Source of the DNA: Methylobacterium iners
GTDB taxonomy: Bacteria; Pseudomonadota; Alphaproteobacteria; Rhizobiales; Beijerinckiaceae
Length of the DNA: 63,368 bases
NCBI RefSeq assembly: GCF_022179305.1
Contig: NZ_BPQP01000045.1
Span: 1-63,368, forward strand
Reading direction: 5' to 3'
The translations under genes and the position numbers were made by a program. Below are positions 48,383 to 57,798 of the stretch, piece after piece. Under the pieces are notes generated by a model that was not told the origin of the DNA, ran no database searches, and saw only the letters and a program-made list of their open reading frames with translations. Numbering within the stretch: position 1 is the first letter of the stretch; every line of letters begins with the position of its first letter.

Positions 48383-48985
48383 TTACGCCGCGTCGGGCGG
48401 GTTGACCGCCGCCTTCGGGCCGCCCTTCGCTACGCCGACGAGGGCGGGGCGGAGCACCCGCTCGCCGATGACGTAGCCCGACTGCACGACCTGCACGACG
48501 GTGCCGCTCGGAACCTCGGCATCCGGCACCTCGAACATCGCCTGGTGGCGGTTGGGGTCGAAGCGTTGCCCCTTGGGCTCGATCAGCTTGACGCCGTGGC
48601 GCTCCAGCGTCTTGGCGAGGTCGCGCTCGGTCAGCTCGATGCCGTCGATCAGGCCCTTGAAGGCGCCCTCGGCGCCGGCACGGGCCTCCTCGGGCACCGC
48701 CTCGAGGGCCCGGCGGATGTTGTCGGCGGCGTTGAGCATGTCGCGGGCGAAGTTCGTGACCGCGTAGGTGCGCGCATCGGAAACCTCGCGCTCGGTACGC
48801 CGGCGCAGGTTCTCCATCTCGGCGAGCGTGCGCAGAACGCGGTCCTTGAGTTCGTCGCGCTCGGCGGTCAGCGCCGCCAGCGCATCGGGCTCGGCCGGCG
48901 CGGCCTCGACGATCTCAGGCTCGGACGTCTCCAGAGCCTCCGCCGCCTCGCGCCTCTCCTCGTTCTCCATGTCGTTCGCCATCAT
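48383..48985 (-). CDS. grpE: nucleotide exchange factor GrpE
   Basis: A 200-residue GrpE, the ADP/ATP exchange factor for DnaK. The acidic N-terminal extension leads to the long coiled coil ([40 protein letters not shown]), followed by the beta domain with [20 protein letters not shown] and [20 protein letters not shown]. It is monocistronic on the minus strand between the paralogue B gene and glnD. Confidence 0.94.
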   Translation of the reverse strand: MMANDMENEERREAAEALETSEPEIVEAAPAEPDALAALTAERDELKDRVLRTLAEMENLRRRTEREVSDARTYAVTNFARDMLNAADNIRRALEAVPEEARAGAEGAFKGLIDGIELTERDLAKTLERHGVKLIEPKGQRFDPNRHQAMFEVPDAEVPSGTVVQVVQSGYVIGERVLRPALVGVAKGGPKAAVNPPDAA

Positions 48986-49048
48986 CGCTTGTCGTTGATT
49001 TTTCAGGGATTGGGGCCGCCGCTGATATCAGACGGAGGCCCTGCGAAA

Positions 49049-51838
49049 TCAAGCTTCCCGGGGCGGCGGCGAGTCGACCAGCGCCTCCAGGCCCTCGGCC
49101 CGCAGGGCGGCGACGTCGCCGGCGAAGACCTCCATCACGGCGTTGCGGATGGCGACGTGCCGGTCGGGCTGGGTGACCCGGGTCCCGGTCAGGTCGGTCA
49201 CGTAGAACACGTCGACGGCGCGCTCGCCGAAGGTCGCCACATGCGCCGAGGTGATGTTGAGGCCGAGCCGGCTGAGCGCCGTCGTCAGTTCGTAGAGGAG
49301 TCCCGGCCGGTCGAGGCCGGTGATCTCGATGACGGTCTCGCGGCTCGACAGGGCGTTGTCGATCGACATGTCGGGCGGCACCAGGAAGGTGGTGGTGCGC
49401 TCGCTCGGCGGATGCCGGTCGGCCACGAGCTCGGCGATGCGGATCTCGCCCTTGAGCGCCCGCTCGATGGCGCCCGTGATGCGCTTGGCCCGGCGCAGCT
49501 CGTCCTGGTCGCGCTCGAAGGCGCGGGAGATGATGATGGAATCGAGCGCGAAGCCGTCGGTCGTCGTGAAGATCTGGGCGTCGACGATGTTGCCCCCCGA
49601 CGCCGCGCAGGCTCCCGTGACGATGGCGAGCAGGCGGGGATGGTCGGGCGAGTAGACCGTGAGCTCGGTGACGCCGCGGAACGGGTCCGTCTCGTAGGCG
49701 GTGGCGACGGTGCGCCCCCCCTCGGTCAGGTCCCGTACGAAGGCGGCATGCTTGCGCTGATGCGCGTTGTCGACCTTCAGCCAATAGGCCTGGTTGTGGC
49801 GCGCCGCGTAGGCATCGAAGGCGCCCGCGTCCCAATCCGGAAGCCCCTCGCGAAGCGCCATCTGGATGAGGCGGACCCGGTCGGTGCGCGCGATCTCGGA
49901 ATGCCCCCCCGACAGCACGACCTCGGTCTCGTCGTAGAGGGTGCGCAGCAGCGTGCCCTTCCAGGCGGTCCAGACGCCGGGGCCCACCGCCTTGATGTCG
50001 GCGACGGTGAGGATGGTGAGGAGCCGCAGGCGCTCCAGGCTCTGCACGATGCCGGCGAACTTCTCGATGGTCTTGGGGTCGGAGAGGTCGCGGCTCTGGG
50101 CCGTCATCGACATGAGGAGGTGGTGCTCGACGAGCCAGGCCACCGTCTCGGTCTCGGCGAGGTTGAGGCCGAAGCGCGGCCCCATCTTCTCGGCGATGGC
50201 GGCCCCCGCGATCGAGTGATCTTCCGGGCGGCCCTTGGCGATGTCGTGGAGGAGAACGGCGACGTAGAGGGCGCGGCGGTTGCTGATCGCGTCGATGAGG
50301 CGGGAGGCGAGCGGGTGCTCCTCCTCGACCAGTCCCGAATCGATGGACGCGAGCACGCCGATCGAGCGCAGCAGGTGCTCGTCCACCGTGAAGTGGTGGT
50401 ACATGTTGAACTGCATCATCGCGACGATGCGGCCGAAATCCGGGATGAAGCGGCCGAGCACGCCGGCCTCGTTCATCAGGCGCAGAATGGTCTCGGGCGA
50501 GTTCCGCGACGTCAGGATGTCGAGGAACAGGCGGTTTGCCTCGCCGTCCGAGCGCAGGGAATGGCCGATCAGGCGCAGCGAGCGGTTGGCGAGCCGCGTC
50601 GCGTCGGGGTGGATCGGCAGGTTGTGGCGGTCGGCGAGCCAGAACAGGCGGATCAGGTTGACCGGGTCGCGCACGAACGTGTCGGGGCCGCGCAGATTGA
50701 TGCGGCCGTGGTCGTCCGTGAAATCCTCCGCCTCGATGGCGGTGGCGCGGAAACGATCGCGGAACCGGCCGATCCAGCGGTCGAGCACGGGCGTGCGCTT
50801 GGCGTGGCGCTGCTCCAGGGCTGCGCAGACAATGGCGGTGAGGTCGCCCACCTCCTTGGCGATGAGGAAGTAGGCCTTCATGAAGCGCTCGACGCCCGAT
50901 AGCCCGCCGCGTGGGCCGTAGCCGAAGCGCTCGGCGATCCTGGGCTGCAGACCGAAGGAGAGGCGCTCCTCGGCGCGGCCGGTCACGAAATGCATGTGGC
51001 AGCGCACGCGCCAGAGAAACTCCTCGCAGCGCTCGAAGGCGCGGTACTCCTCGGCCGTGAACAGGCCGGCCTTCACGAGCTCGATCTGGTCGCGGACGCG
51101 GTAGGCGTACTTCGCGATCCAGAACAGGGTGTTGAGGTCGCGCATCCCCCCTTTGCCGTCCTTGACGTTCGGCTCGACGAGGTAGCGCGAGGCACCGGCC
51201 TTCGCGACGCGGGCGTCGCGCTCGCGCAGCTTCGCCTCCACGAATTCCGGCGCCGTGAACATGACGAGCTCGCCGTCGAAGCGCGTGACCAGCTCCTCGA
51301 ACAGGGCGCGGGCCCCGAACAGGAACCGGGCTTCGAGGAGCGAGGTGCGGATCGTCATGTCGGCGCGGCCCTCGCGCAGGCATTCCTCGACGGAGCGGGT
51401 GGCGTGGCCGACCTTCACCTTGAGGTCCCACAGCACGTAGAGCATCGCCTCGACGACGCTCTCGCTCCAGGGCGTCTGCTTGTAGGGCAGCAGGAAAAGC
51501 AGATCGATGTCGGAGCCGGGGGACATCTTGCCCCGGCCGTAGCCGCCGGTGGCCACGACGGCGAGCTGCTCGCCGGTCGACGGGTTGTCGTTGGGGTAGA
51601 GGCGCCAGACCACCGCGTCGTGGATCGCGCGGATGACCGCATCGGTGAGCCGGCTGATCCGCTGCGCGCAGGCGGTGCCGTCCCGATCCTTCAGGAGCTG
51701 CTGCTCGGCATCGGCGTGGCCGAGCGCGATGACCCTGCGCAGTTCCGGGACGAGCACGGCCCGCAGCTGCGTCGCCTCGCGCGCATCGCGGTCGAGGTTC
51801 TCGAGGACCTTGTCCAGGGCGGCGACGGCATCGAACAT
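49049..51838 (-). CDS. glnD: bifunctional [protein-PII] uridylyltransferase/uridylyl-removing enzyme
   Basis: A 929-residue nitrogen-sensing enzyme that modifies PII in response to glutamine. Domains in order are the nucleotidyltransferase (ATGGYGRGKMSPGSDIDLLF near residue 90-115), a linker with the conserved EPNVKDGKGGMRDLNTLFW, the HD hydrolase (YVAVLLHDIAKGRPEDHS) and two C-terminal ACT domains (LLAIVTGACAASGGNIVDAQ and LLYELTTALSRLGLNITSAH). Length is as expected. It is divergent from the ssu-like transporter, with a 173-base gap. Confidence 0.95.
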   Translation of the reverse strand: MFDAVAALDKVLENLDRDAREATQLRAVLVPELRRVIALGHADAEQQLLKDRDGTACAQRISRLTDAVIRAIHDAVVWRLYPNDNPSTGEQLAVVATGGYGRGKMSPGSDIDLLFLLPYKQTPWSESVVEAMLYVLWDLKVKVGHATRSVEECLREGRADMTIRTSLLEARFLFGARALFEELVTRFDGELVMFTAPEFVEAKLRERDARVAKAGASRYLVEPNVKDGKGGMRDLNTLFWIAKYAYRVRDQIELVKAGLFTAEEYRAFERCEEFLWRVRCHMHFVTGRAEERLSFGLQPRIAERFGYGPRGGLSGVERFMKAYFLIAKEVGDLTAIVCAALEQRHAKRTPVLDRWIGRFRDRFRATAIEAEDFTDDHGRINLRGPDTFVRDPVNLIRLFWLADRHNLPIHPDATRLANRSLRLIGHSLRSDGEANRLFLDILTSRNSPETILRLMNEAGVLGRFIPDFGRIVAMMQFNMYHHFTVDEHLLRSIGVLASIDSGLVEEEHPLASRLIDAISNRRALYVAVLLHDIAKGRPEDHSIAGAAIAEKMGPRFGLNLAETETVAWLVEHHLLMSMTAQSRDLSDPKTIEKFAGIVQSLERLRLLTILTVADIKAVGPGVWTAWKGTLLRTLYDETEVVLSGGHSEIARTDRVRLIQMALREGLPDWDAGAFDAYAARHNQAYWLKVDNAHQRKHAAFVRDLTEGGRTVATAYETDPFRGVTELTVYSPDHPRLLAIVTGACAASGGNIVDAQIFTTTDGFALDSIIISRAFERDQDELRRAKRITGAIERALKGEIRIAELVADRHPPSERTTTFLVPPDMSIDNALSSRETVIEITGLDRPGLLYELTTALSRLGLNITSAHVATFGERAVDVFYVTDLTGTRVTQPDRHVAIRNAVMEVFAGDVAALRAEGLEALVDSPPPREA

Positions 51839-51939
51839 GGGATGATCCCGTTATCAGGTTGGTGGACCGACGCCAGCGGGAAGGCCTTCTACGCCGGGAC
51901 TTTGCGGCGATTGCTTCGTTCTCTGTGCCGGAAATTCGT

Positions 51940-51968
51940 TTGACAGAAAGAACGTGATTGCCTAGCTG
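51940..51968 (+). promoter_or_regulatory. candidate sigma70-type promoter for the ABC transporter operon
   Basis: A consensus -35 TTGACA at 51940-51945, a 17-base spacer and a weak -10 TAGCTG at 51963-51968 lie 43 bases before the substrate-binding protein start. Only the -35 is strong. The flanking DNA is AT-richer than the genes. Confidence 0.4.
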
Positions 51969-52011
51969 ATCCGCCGCGGTTTTCCCCTGCCGCGCTACGG
52001 AGCCCTTCGCG

Positions 52012-52986
52012 ATGCGTCTCGACCGCCGGACCCTGCTCAGCGCCCTGTGCGGCGCGCTCGCGACCATCGCGATGCCGGCGGCGACGCACGCGGCCGATCC
52101 GGCCGAGATCCGCCTCGACTGGGCGACCTACAATCCGGTGAGCCTCGTCCTCAAGGACAGGGGCTTTCTCGAGGAGGCGCTCAAGGATCGCGGCATCAAG
52201 GTCCGCTGGACCCAGTCGCTCGGCTCGAACAAGGCGCTGGAATTCCTGAACGGCGGCGCCATCGATATCGGCTCGACGGCCGGCGCGGCTGCCCTGCTCG
52301 CGCGCATCAACGGCAACCCGATCAAGGCGGTCTACGCCTATTCCCGGCCGGAATGGACGGCGCTGGTCACCCGCAAGGACACCGGCATCGCCAAGCCGGC
52401 CGACCTCAGGGGCAAGCGCATCGCGGTGACCCGCGGCACCGATCCGCACATCTTCCTGATCCGCGCCTTGCAGAGCGCCGGGCTCACCGAGAAGGACGCC
52501 AAGCTCGTCCTGCTCCAGCACGCGGATGGACGCACCGCCCTGGAGCGGGGCGACGTCGACGCCTGGGCCGGGCTCGACCCGATGATGGCGGCGTCCGAGA
52601 TCGAGGGCGGGTCCGTGCTGTTCCACCGCGACGCCTCCGCCAACACCTGGGGCGTCCTCGACGTGCGCGAGGATTTCATCAAGGCTCATCCCGAGCTCGT
52701 GCGCGTCGTCATCGCCGCCTACGAGCGGGCCCGCGACTACGCCGTGAAGAACCCGCAGGCCCTGAGCCAGGCGCTGGTGGCCGCCACCAAGCTGCCGGAG
52801 CCCGTGATCGCCCGGCAGATCGAGCGCACCGACCTGTCGCAGCCGGTGATCGGCAAGGCGCAGGCCGACAGCATCCGCGCGGCGGGCCTCGCGCTGCAGC
52901 AGGCCGGGGTCGTCCCGGCGGGAACCGACGTCGCGGCGGCGGTCGACGCCCTGATCGACACGCAATTCGCACCCGCCACGCGCTGA
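52012..52986 (+). CDS. ssuA: ABC transporter substrate-binding protein, SsuA-like
   Basis: A 324-residue periplasmic binding protein of the NMT1/SsuA group. The signal peptide (MRLDRRTLLSALCGALATIA) has an Arg-Arg near its start and could be Tat-dependent. Family segments are RLDWATYNPVSLVLKDRGFL, WTQSLGSNKALEFLNGGAID, AIDIGSTAGAAALLARINGN, KRIAVTRGTDPHIFLIRALQ and RGDVDAWAGLDPMMAASEIE. The permease and ATPase follow. Aliphatic sulfonates or taurine are the likely ligands, but nitrate or other small acids cannot be excluded. Confidence 0.85.
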   Translation: MRLDRRTLLSALCGALATIAMPAATHAADPAEIRLDWATYNPVSLVLKDRGFLEEALKDRGIKVRWTQSLGSNKALEFLNGGAIDIGSTAGAAALLARINGNPIKAVYAYSRPEWTALVTRKDTGIAKPADLRGKRIAVTRGTDPHIFLIRALQSAGLTEKDAKLVLLQHADGRTALERGDVDAWAGLDPMMAASEIEGGSVLFHRDASANTWGVLDVREDFIKAHPELVRVVIAAYERARDYAVKNPQALSQALVAATKLPEPVIARQIERTDLSQPVIGKAQADSIRAAGLALQQAGVVPAGTDVAAAVDALIDTQFAPATR

Positions 52987-53125
52987 GGCCGAACGGGCAG
53001 CACCCGCCAGGCGCCCTGCCGCTTTCCTTGGGCACACGCCTCTGTCATTGCGTGGCCGAATGAGGGCCGGCGCTCAAGATCAAGGACGCGCGGGCCACTT
53101 CCAAGGACACGTGACCGGACCGCGC

Positions 53126-53980
53126 ATGACAGCCCCGACGCTGGCCCCTCAGGTCGAGATCAGCGCCCCGCCGTCAGGGGGCCCAGCGCTCACTCAGCCG
53201 AGGGCGCGCCTCGCCGCCGGCGGGCGCGTCGCCCTCTCGCTGCTGCTGCCGCTCGCGCTCGCCATCGGCTGGGAGCTCGCGGTGCGGACCGGCTTCGCGC
53301 AAGGGCGGCTGATGCCGCCGCCGAGCCAGATCGGCGCCACCCTCTACGCGCTGGCGGCTTCGGGCGATCTCTGGCTTCACGTTCAGGCGACGCTGGTGCG
53401 CGTCGCGCTAGGCTTCGCCTTCGGCGCCACCGCCGGCATCGCGGTCGGTGCGCTGACCGGCACCCTCCCGCTCGCCCGCCACCTCCTCGATCCGACCCTG
53501 CAGGCGCTGCGCGCCGTGCCCTCGCTCGCCTGGGTGCCGCTCTTCATCCTCTGGCTCGGCATCCTGGAGACGCCCAAGGTCACCCTGATCGCGGTGGGCG
53601 TGTTCTTCCCGGTCTATATCGGGGTCGCTGGCGCCATCGCCTCGGTCGACCGCAAGCTCGTCGAGGTCGGCCGCATCTTCCGGCTGTCGAAGACGGCGCT
53701 CGCCCGCCGGATCCTCCTGCCCGCAATCCTGCCCGCCACCCTGGTGGCCCTGCGCACGGGGCTCGGCCTCGGCTTCCTGTTCGTGGTCGCCGCCGAGCTG
53801 ATGGGGGCTTCGGAGGGCCTCGGCTACCTCCTCGTCGACGGCCAGCAATTCAGCAAGGCCGACCAGATCCTCGCCGCGATCATCGCCTTCGCCTGTCTCG
53901 GCAAGCTCGCCGATGCCCTGCTCGTGGCGCTCACTCGACCGCTCACGCGGTGGCAGGATACGGCGCGGGAGACGCTCTAA
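53126..53980 (+). CDS. ssuC: ABC transporter permease, SsuC-like
   Basis: A 284-residue inner-membrane permease with about six helices. It opens with ALSLLLPLALAIGWELAVRT and has the canonical LMPPPSQIGATLYALAASGD. The cytoplasmic EAA-like loop is DRKLVEVGRIFRLSKTALAR then RRILLPAILPATLVALRTGL. The final region has AAELMGASEGLGYLLVDGQQ. A GTG 15 bases upstream, closer to AAGGA, is an alternative start. It ends 4 bases before the ATPase gene. Confidence 0.87.
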   Translation: MTAPTLAPQVEISAPPSGGPALTQPRARLAAGGRVALSLLLPLALAIGWELAVRTGFAQGRLMPPPSQIGATLYALAASGDLWLHVQATLVRVALGFAFGATAGIAVGALTGTLPLARHLLDPTLQALRAVPSLAWVPLFILWLGILETPKVTLIAVGVFFPVYIGVAGAIASVDRKLVEVGRIFRLSKTALARRILLPAILPATLVALRTGLGLGFLFVVAAELMGASEGLGYLLVDGQQFSKADQILAAIIAFACLGKLADALLVALTRPLTRWQDTARETL

Positions 53981-53984
53981 GGCG

Positions 53985-54767
53985 ATGCTGACGATCGAGG
54001 GCCTCTCCAAGACCTACGCGGACGGCACCCGGGCGCTCGACGGGATCGACCTGTCGGTGCCGCAGGCCGAGATCGTGGCGCTGATCGGCGGCTCGGGCTG
54101 CGGCAAGACCACCTTGCTGCGCCTCGTCGCCGGGCTCGACCGGGCGAGCGCGGGCCGGATCCAGCTCGACGGCGAGGGGATCGCCAGCCCTCATCCCGGC
54201 GTCGGACTCGTGTTCCAGGAGCCGCGGCTGCTGCCCTGGCTCAGCGTCGCCGACAATGTCGGCTTCGGGCTTGCCGAGCTTCCCAAGGCGGAGCGGGCCG
54301 CCCGGGTGTCGCACGCCCTGGAGCGGGTCGGCCTCTCGGAACATGCCGGGCGCTGGCCCCGCGAGCTCTCGGGCGGGCAGCAGCAGCGCGTCTCGATCGC
54401 CCGCGCCTTCGTGGCGAACCCGCGCGTCCTCCTCCTGGACGAGCCCTTCTCGGCGCTCGACGCCTTCACCCGCAAGGATCTCCACGGACACCTGCTCGCC
54501 CTGTGGGAAGAGGTGAGGCCGACCATCCTGATCGTTACGCACGACGTCGGCGAGGCGGTCGCGCTGGCCGATCGCGCCGTGGTGATGCGCCCCAAGCCAG
54601 GCCGCCTGGACGACACCATCCCGCTCCCCCTGCCGCGCCCCCGCAACCCGACCTCGGCCCAGACCGAAGCGGCGACGCGAAAGATCCTGGCGGCCCTGGA
54701 CAAGTCCCTGCGCCCGAAGCAGTCGGTTTCGGATATCGCGGAGCCGCAGAACGCGAACTGGTGGTGA
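53985..54767 (+). CDS. ssuB: ABC transporter ATP-binding protein, SsuB-like
   Basis: A 260-residue ABC ATPase with Walker A IGGSGCGKTTLLRLVAG, Q-loop LVFQEPRLLPWLSVADNV, signature RELSGGQQQRVSIARAF, Walker B VLLLDEPFSALDA and switch His in ILIVTHDVGEAVALADRAV. The EPRLLPW segment is typical of the nitrate/sulfonate/taurine subfamily. It completes the ssuACB-like operon; no monooxygenase gene (ssuD or tauD) lies next to it. Confidence 0.9.
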   Translation: MLTIEGLSKTYADGTRALDGIDLSVPQAEIVALIGGSGCGKTTLLRLVAGLDRASAGRIQLDGEGIASPHPGVGLVFQEPRLLPWLSVADNVGFGLAELPKAERAARVSHALERVGLSEHAGRWPRELSGGQQQRVSIARAFVANPRVLLLDEPFSALDAFTRKDLHGHLLALWEEVRPTILIVTHDVGEAVALADRAVVMRPKPGRLDDTIPLPLPRPRNPTSAQTEAATRKILAALDKSLRPKQSVSDIAEPQNANWW

Positions 54768-54809
54768 CAGGATCGCGACGATGCGGCAGCCTCGTTCGAG
54801 CAATCGGCT

Positions 54810-55097
54810 TCAGCGCTCGTCGCCAGCTCTCGCCTCCCACGCGTCGATGATATCGTGGCCGCCGCAATCGACGACCGCATAAAGATCGTCCGTCTCACGG
54901 CGAAGAATGATCCGGTCGTAGCGGACAGAGTCGATCAAGAAATGCCCGGGCGCGCAGCGGAGCGCGCGGAACCGGAGCGCCTTATCGCTCGGGTCGATCT
55001 GAAACAGCCGAAGACGCGCGGCGACCCACTCCCTTCTGCTCTTGGACAACCCCTTGAACGCCAACAGAAACGATGGATCCAGCCGGATTGCCGGCAT
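54810..55097 (-). CDS. RelE/ParE-like small protein, putative toxin
   Basis: A 95-residue protein with the strand-helix pattern of the RelE superfamily: an N-terminal AIRLDPSFLLAFKGLSKSRR and REWVAARLRLFQIDP, then LRFRALRCAPGHFLIDSVRY, YDRIILRRETDDLYAVVDCG and a terminal GGHDIIDAWEARAG. The HD near the end recalls catalytic-like tails of RelE/YoeB proteins, but no confident family call is possible. Its ATG overlaps the stop of the upstream gene by one base (TAATG), so the two are translationally coupled. Local GC is much lower than in the neighbours. Confidence 0.6.
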   Translation of the reverse strand: MPAIRLDPSFLLAFKGLSKSRREWVAARLRLFQIDPSDKALRFRALRCAPGHFLIDSVRYDRIILRRETDDLYAVVDCGGHDIIDAWEARAGDER

Positions 55098-55633
55098 TAG
55101 GCAGCGACACCTCGCAGGTAAGCTGTGAGGTCGTCGGGATTGTCGAAAATGTCGCCGGTGCCGGCATCGGGTCTGTATCGGGCTCGCAGCGCACGGAGAG
55201 CTAGAATCAACTCGGAGCGCACGAGCGCGGCCCGAGCCCAATCTCCGAAGATGCGATCACGCTGAGCGGCAAAGGCCGCGGCGTCTGCCGGTGCACTCGC
55301 TCGAAGCTGCTTGAGGAACCCTTTTGTCAGCTTCTCGTATCGCCGGTAGGTCTTGCTCGTCTCGTCAGTTCCAGCGTCAAGGAGCGCGATCAGGCGGTCG
55401 AGTTGTGCCAAGTGATCCGCTTCGATCGGACCTGCAGCGTAGGCGCGGACCAAGGCGTCGACCTGATCCTGCGCCCGTTTCGTCCAATGATCCACCCACC
55501 GGCTGGAGGTCTCGGTCCGACCCGGACGGGTCCGCGCGGAGCGAACGAGCGACGCGGAGCCCAGCCCCTGGACGAGCGCGGGCACTGGTTCGTTCAGGCG
55601 ATGCATGACCTCCAGAATGACGGGCTCGATCAT
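55097..55633 (-). CDS. unrecognised 178-residue protein, candidate partner of RelE-like protein
   Basis: A mostly helical protein with no family I recognise. The N-terminal part (EPVILEVMHRLNEPVPALVQ) precedes a basic, Ser/Arg-rich loop. A helical core follows (QDQVDALVRAYAAGPIEADH, LAQLDRLIALLDAGTDETSK, RYEKLTKGFLKQLRASAPAD). It then has SELILALRALRARYRPDAGT, and the tail GDIFDNPDDLTAYLRGVAA resembles the acidic, flexible ends of type II antitoxins. It is twice the usual antitoxin size. The one-base overlap with the RelE-like gene and isolated low GC support a two-gene module. A longer in-frame start exists; the ATG giving MIEPVILEV is preferred. Confidence 0.55.
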   Translation of the reverse strand: MIEPVILEVMHRLNEPVPALVQGLGSASLVRSARTRPGRTETSSRWVDHWTKRAQDQVDALVRAYAAGPIEADHLAQLDRLIALLDAGTDETSKTYRRYEKLTKGFLKQLRASAPADAAAFAAQRDRIFGDWARAALVRSELILALRALRARYRPDAGTGDIFDNPDDLTAYLRGVAA

Positions 55634-55786
55634 GTGCTCCTCCGCTCCGACCTTAGCACAAAGGGTACGTCGCTCGACATAGGGAGGCAGAGTCCTCGTC
55701 GCGCTGATCTCGCACGGCACAAGACGGTTGTGGTCGGCGGAATCAACCGTTAACGCGGCCGGTCAAGATCACGAAGGGAAACGCTC

Positions 55787-56296
55787 ATGGACGCCACGAC
55801 CCTGCGCTCGCTCCAGGCGCCGCTGAAGGACCAGTACCGGAACGCGCCGGATTCCGCGGTGATCACGCTGCGGGCCAAGGGTACCCTCGACGACAATGCC
55901 ATCGCCTGCAAGGTCGAGACCGGCCGGGCGCTGGCGGTGGCGGGCCTGCATCCGGCCACCGGCGGATCGGGCGCCGAGCTCTGCTCGGGCGACATGCTGC
56001 TCGAGGCCCTCGTCGCCTGCGCCGGCGTCACCCTCAAGGCCGTGGCGACGGCCCTGGAGATCGAGCTGCGCGCCGGCACGGTGAGCGCCGAGGGCGACCT
56101 CGATTTCCGCGGCACGCTCGGCGTCGACAAGGGCGCGCCGGTCGGCTTCCGGGCGATCCGCCTGAACTTCGCTCTCGACACCGACGCGCCGCAGGAGAAG
56201 CTCGACCAGCTCCTCAAGCTGACCGAGCGCTACTGCGTGGTGTTCCAGACCCTCAACCAGAAGCCCGAGCTGGCCGTCAACGCGGCGCGGGCCTGA
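55787..56296 (+). CDS. OsmC family protein
   Basis: A 169-residue OsmC/Ohr-like protein. The fold markers are VITLRAKGTLDDNAIACKVE, GGSGAELCSGDMLLEALVAC and a C-terminal LKLTERYCVVFQTLN. Two cysteines, in ACAGVTLKAV and RYCVVF, are placed like the peroxidatic and resolving Cys of OsmC/Ohr, suggesting peroxide or organic hydroperoxide reduction. The substrate is not determined. It is monocistronic, converging with the membrane gene at 56300. Confidence 0.86.
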   Translation: MDATTLRSLQAPLKDQYRNAPDSAVITLRAKGTLDDNAIACKVETGRALAVAGLHPATGGSGAELCSGDMLLEALVACAGVTLKAVATALEIELRAGTVSAEGDLDFRGTLGVDKGAPVGFRAIRLNFALDTDAPQEKLDQLLKLTERYCVVFQTLNQKPELAVNAARA

Positions 56297-56299
56297 GGC

Positions 56300-57793
56300 T
56301 CACGACCGCTCAGCCGCCGACTCCCGCCGGGCATCGTAGTACACAGCCGCGACGGCGTCCTCGTGCAGCATCGTCCAACCGACGAGGCAGCGCAGATGGG
56401 CGGCGTCGCGGCTCTCGGTCCGGACGATCGCCCAGGTGATGCCGTGGCGCGCGAGGAGGGCGGCAAACTTCTCTGCGCCTGAAGCCGCCTGGGCGCGGTC
56501 GAGGGCGTCCATGAAGCCGCCGAGGAAGATCTGGTCCGCGCGGCCGTCGATGAAGGTCTTCACGCCCTCGGCAATGAGGAAGCCGCCGAAGTCGTAGTCG
56601 TTGTAGACGGGTCCCGTGAGACCCTTGCCGCGCGCCGCCTCCAGAGCGGCGAGCGGCGTGACGTGCGGAGCCGGCCTCGGCGCCAGGGTCGCGGCATAGC
56701 CCAACGCGGCCAGGCCCAGCACGGCCATGATGAGATGGTCCGATGGCCGGCTCCGGGGGCGCGGCTCGGGGCGCAGGCTCGCGACACACAGCGCGGCCGG
56801 GCCCGCGATCAGGATCGGGGCGACCAGGATGAACAGGTCGGCGAAGCGCGTGTGCCGGATCATCATCGCTCCGAGCAGCAGCAGCACGGCGATGCGAAAC
56901 AGGTTGCGGCGCAGATCGGGCGCGAGCGCACCGAGGGACAGCGCGAGCGCGAAGAGGGCCACCGTTCCGGACAGATCGAGGGCGAGCGGCTGCCATTCGA
57001 TGATGTAGCGCAGGGACTCGCCGCTGCCGAAGAGGCCAAAATTCACCAGGAACGGTCGAACGCCGTAGGGCGTCACGCAGGCGGCGAGCGTCGCGGCGAG
57101 GAGGAACATCGCCCAGCGCAGGGCCTGTCGGGTCCACTCGGTGCGAGGGCGGACGAAGATGCCCTCGCCCGCGAGGAGCCCGGCGATCACGAGGCCGATC
57201 GGGTAGCTGCCGTGGAGGTTCACCCAGACGATCATGACAAGCAGGAGCCAGGGCGAGGGGGCAACGCGCCGTTCGAGGGCGCTCACGAGCCCGATGGTCC
57301 AGACGACCAGGATCGGGAAGGCGAGCAGGTGCGGGCGCGCCAGGATGTGCGGCGTCAGGACGATGAAGGCCACGAGCACGGCGGCCAGCGCCGGCATCGC
57401 CCGGACCCGAATCGAGAGCCAGGCCTGTAGCGCCGCGAGCGTCGCGGCGAGAACGAGGATCGTGAGCGTGACGACGCCGCTCCAGCCGGCGGCGGCATGG
57501 GTCCCGAAGAGAATGACCTGCGAGGCCCACTCCTTCGCGATCCAGGGCTGCCCTGCGAAGGTGTGCGAGAACAGGTCGGTCCAGGGGACCGCACCGTTCG
57601 CGACGATCCAGCGGCCGACGGCGATGTGCCATTGGGTGTCGGGATCGCCAAGCAGCCGGTCGGCTCGGGTCAGAAGCCCCGCGGCCACAGCCAGGAAGAG
57701 GAGGCTCGAGAGGCCGGACCAGGCCGGGCCGGAGCCCGCGGTGGCGGCGTCCGCCCGCATCGGCGCAGGTGCGAGAGCGAGGGGCGATGCCAT
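56300..57793 (-). CDS. polytopic membrane protein, glycosyltransferase-like
   Basis: A 497-residue protein with about 10-12 membrane helices (for example SGLSSLLFLAVAAGLLTRAD, VVTLTILVLAATLAALQAWL, LAAVLVAFIVLTPHILARPH) and a C-terminal soluble part of about 120 residues. A luminal-type loop near residue 45-70 has DPDTQWHIAVGRWIVANGAV and WTDLFSHTFAGQPWIAKEWA, a pattern seen in lipid-linked-sugar GT-C-type enzymes. I would not name a substrate. It follows GtrA by 5 bases, so the two may act together on a polyprenyl-linked sugar. Confidence 0.7.
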   Translation of the reverse strand: MASPLALAPAPMRADAATAGSGPAWSGLSSLLFLAVAAGLLTRADRLLGDPDTQWHIAVGRWIVANGAVPWTDLFSHTFAGQPWIAKEWASQVILFGTHAAAGWSGVVTLTILVLAATLAALQAWLSIRVRAMPALAAVLVAFIVLTPHILARPHLLAFPILVVWTIGLVSALERRVAPSPWLLLVMIVWVNLHGSYPIGLVIAGLLAGEGIFVRPRTEWTRQALRWAMFLLAATLAACVTPYGVRPFLVNFGLFGSGESLRYIIEWQPLALDLSGTVALFALALSLGALAPDLRRNLFRIAVLLLLGAMMIRHTRFADLFILVAPILIAGPAALCVASLRPEPRPRSRPSDHLIMAVLGLAALGYAATLAPRPAPHVTPLAALEAARGKGLTGPVYNDYDFGGFLIAEGVKTFIDGRADQIFLGGFMDALDRAQAASGAEKFAALLARHGITWAIVRTESRDAAHLRCLVGWTMLHEDAVAAVYYDARRESAAERS

Positions 57794-57798
57794 GATGC

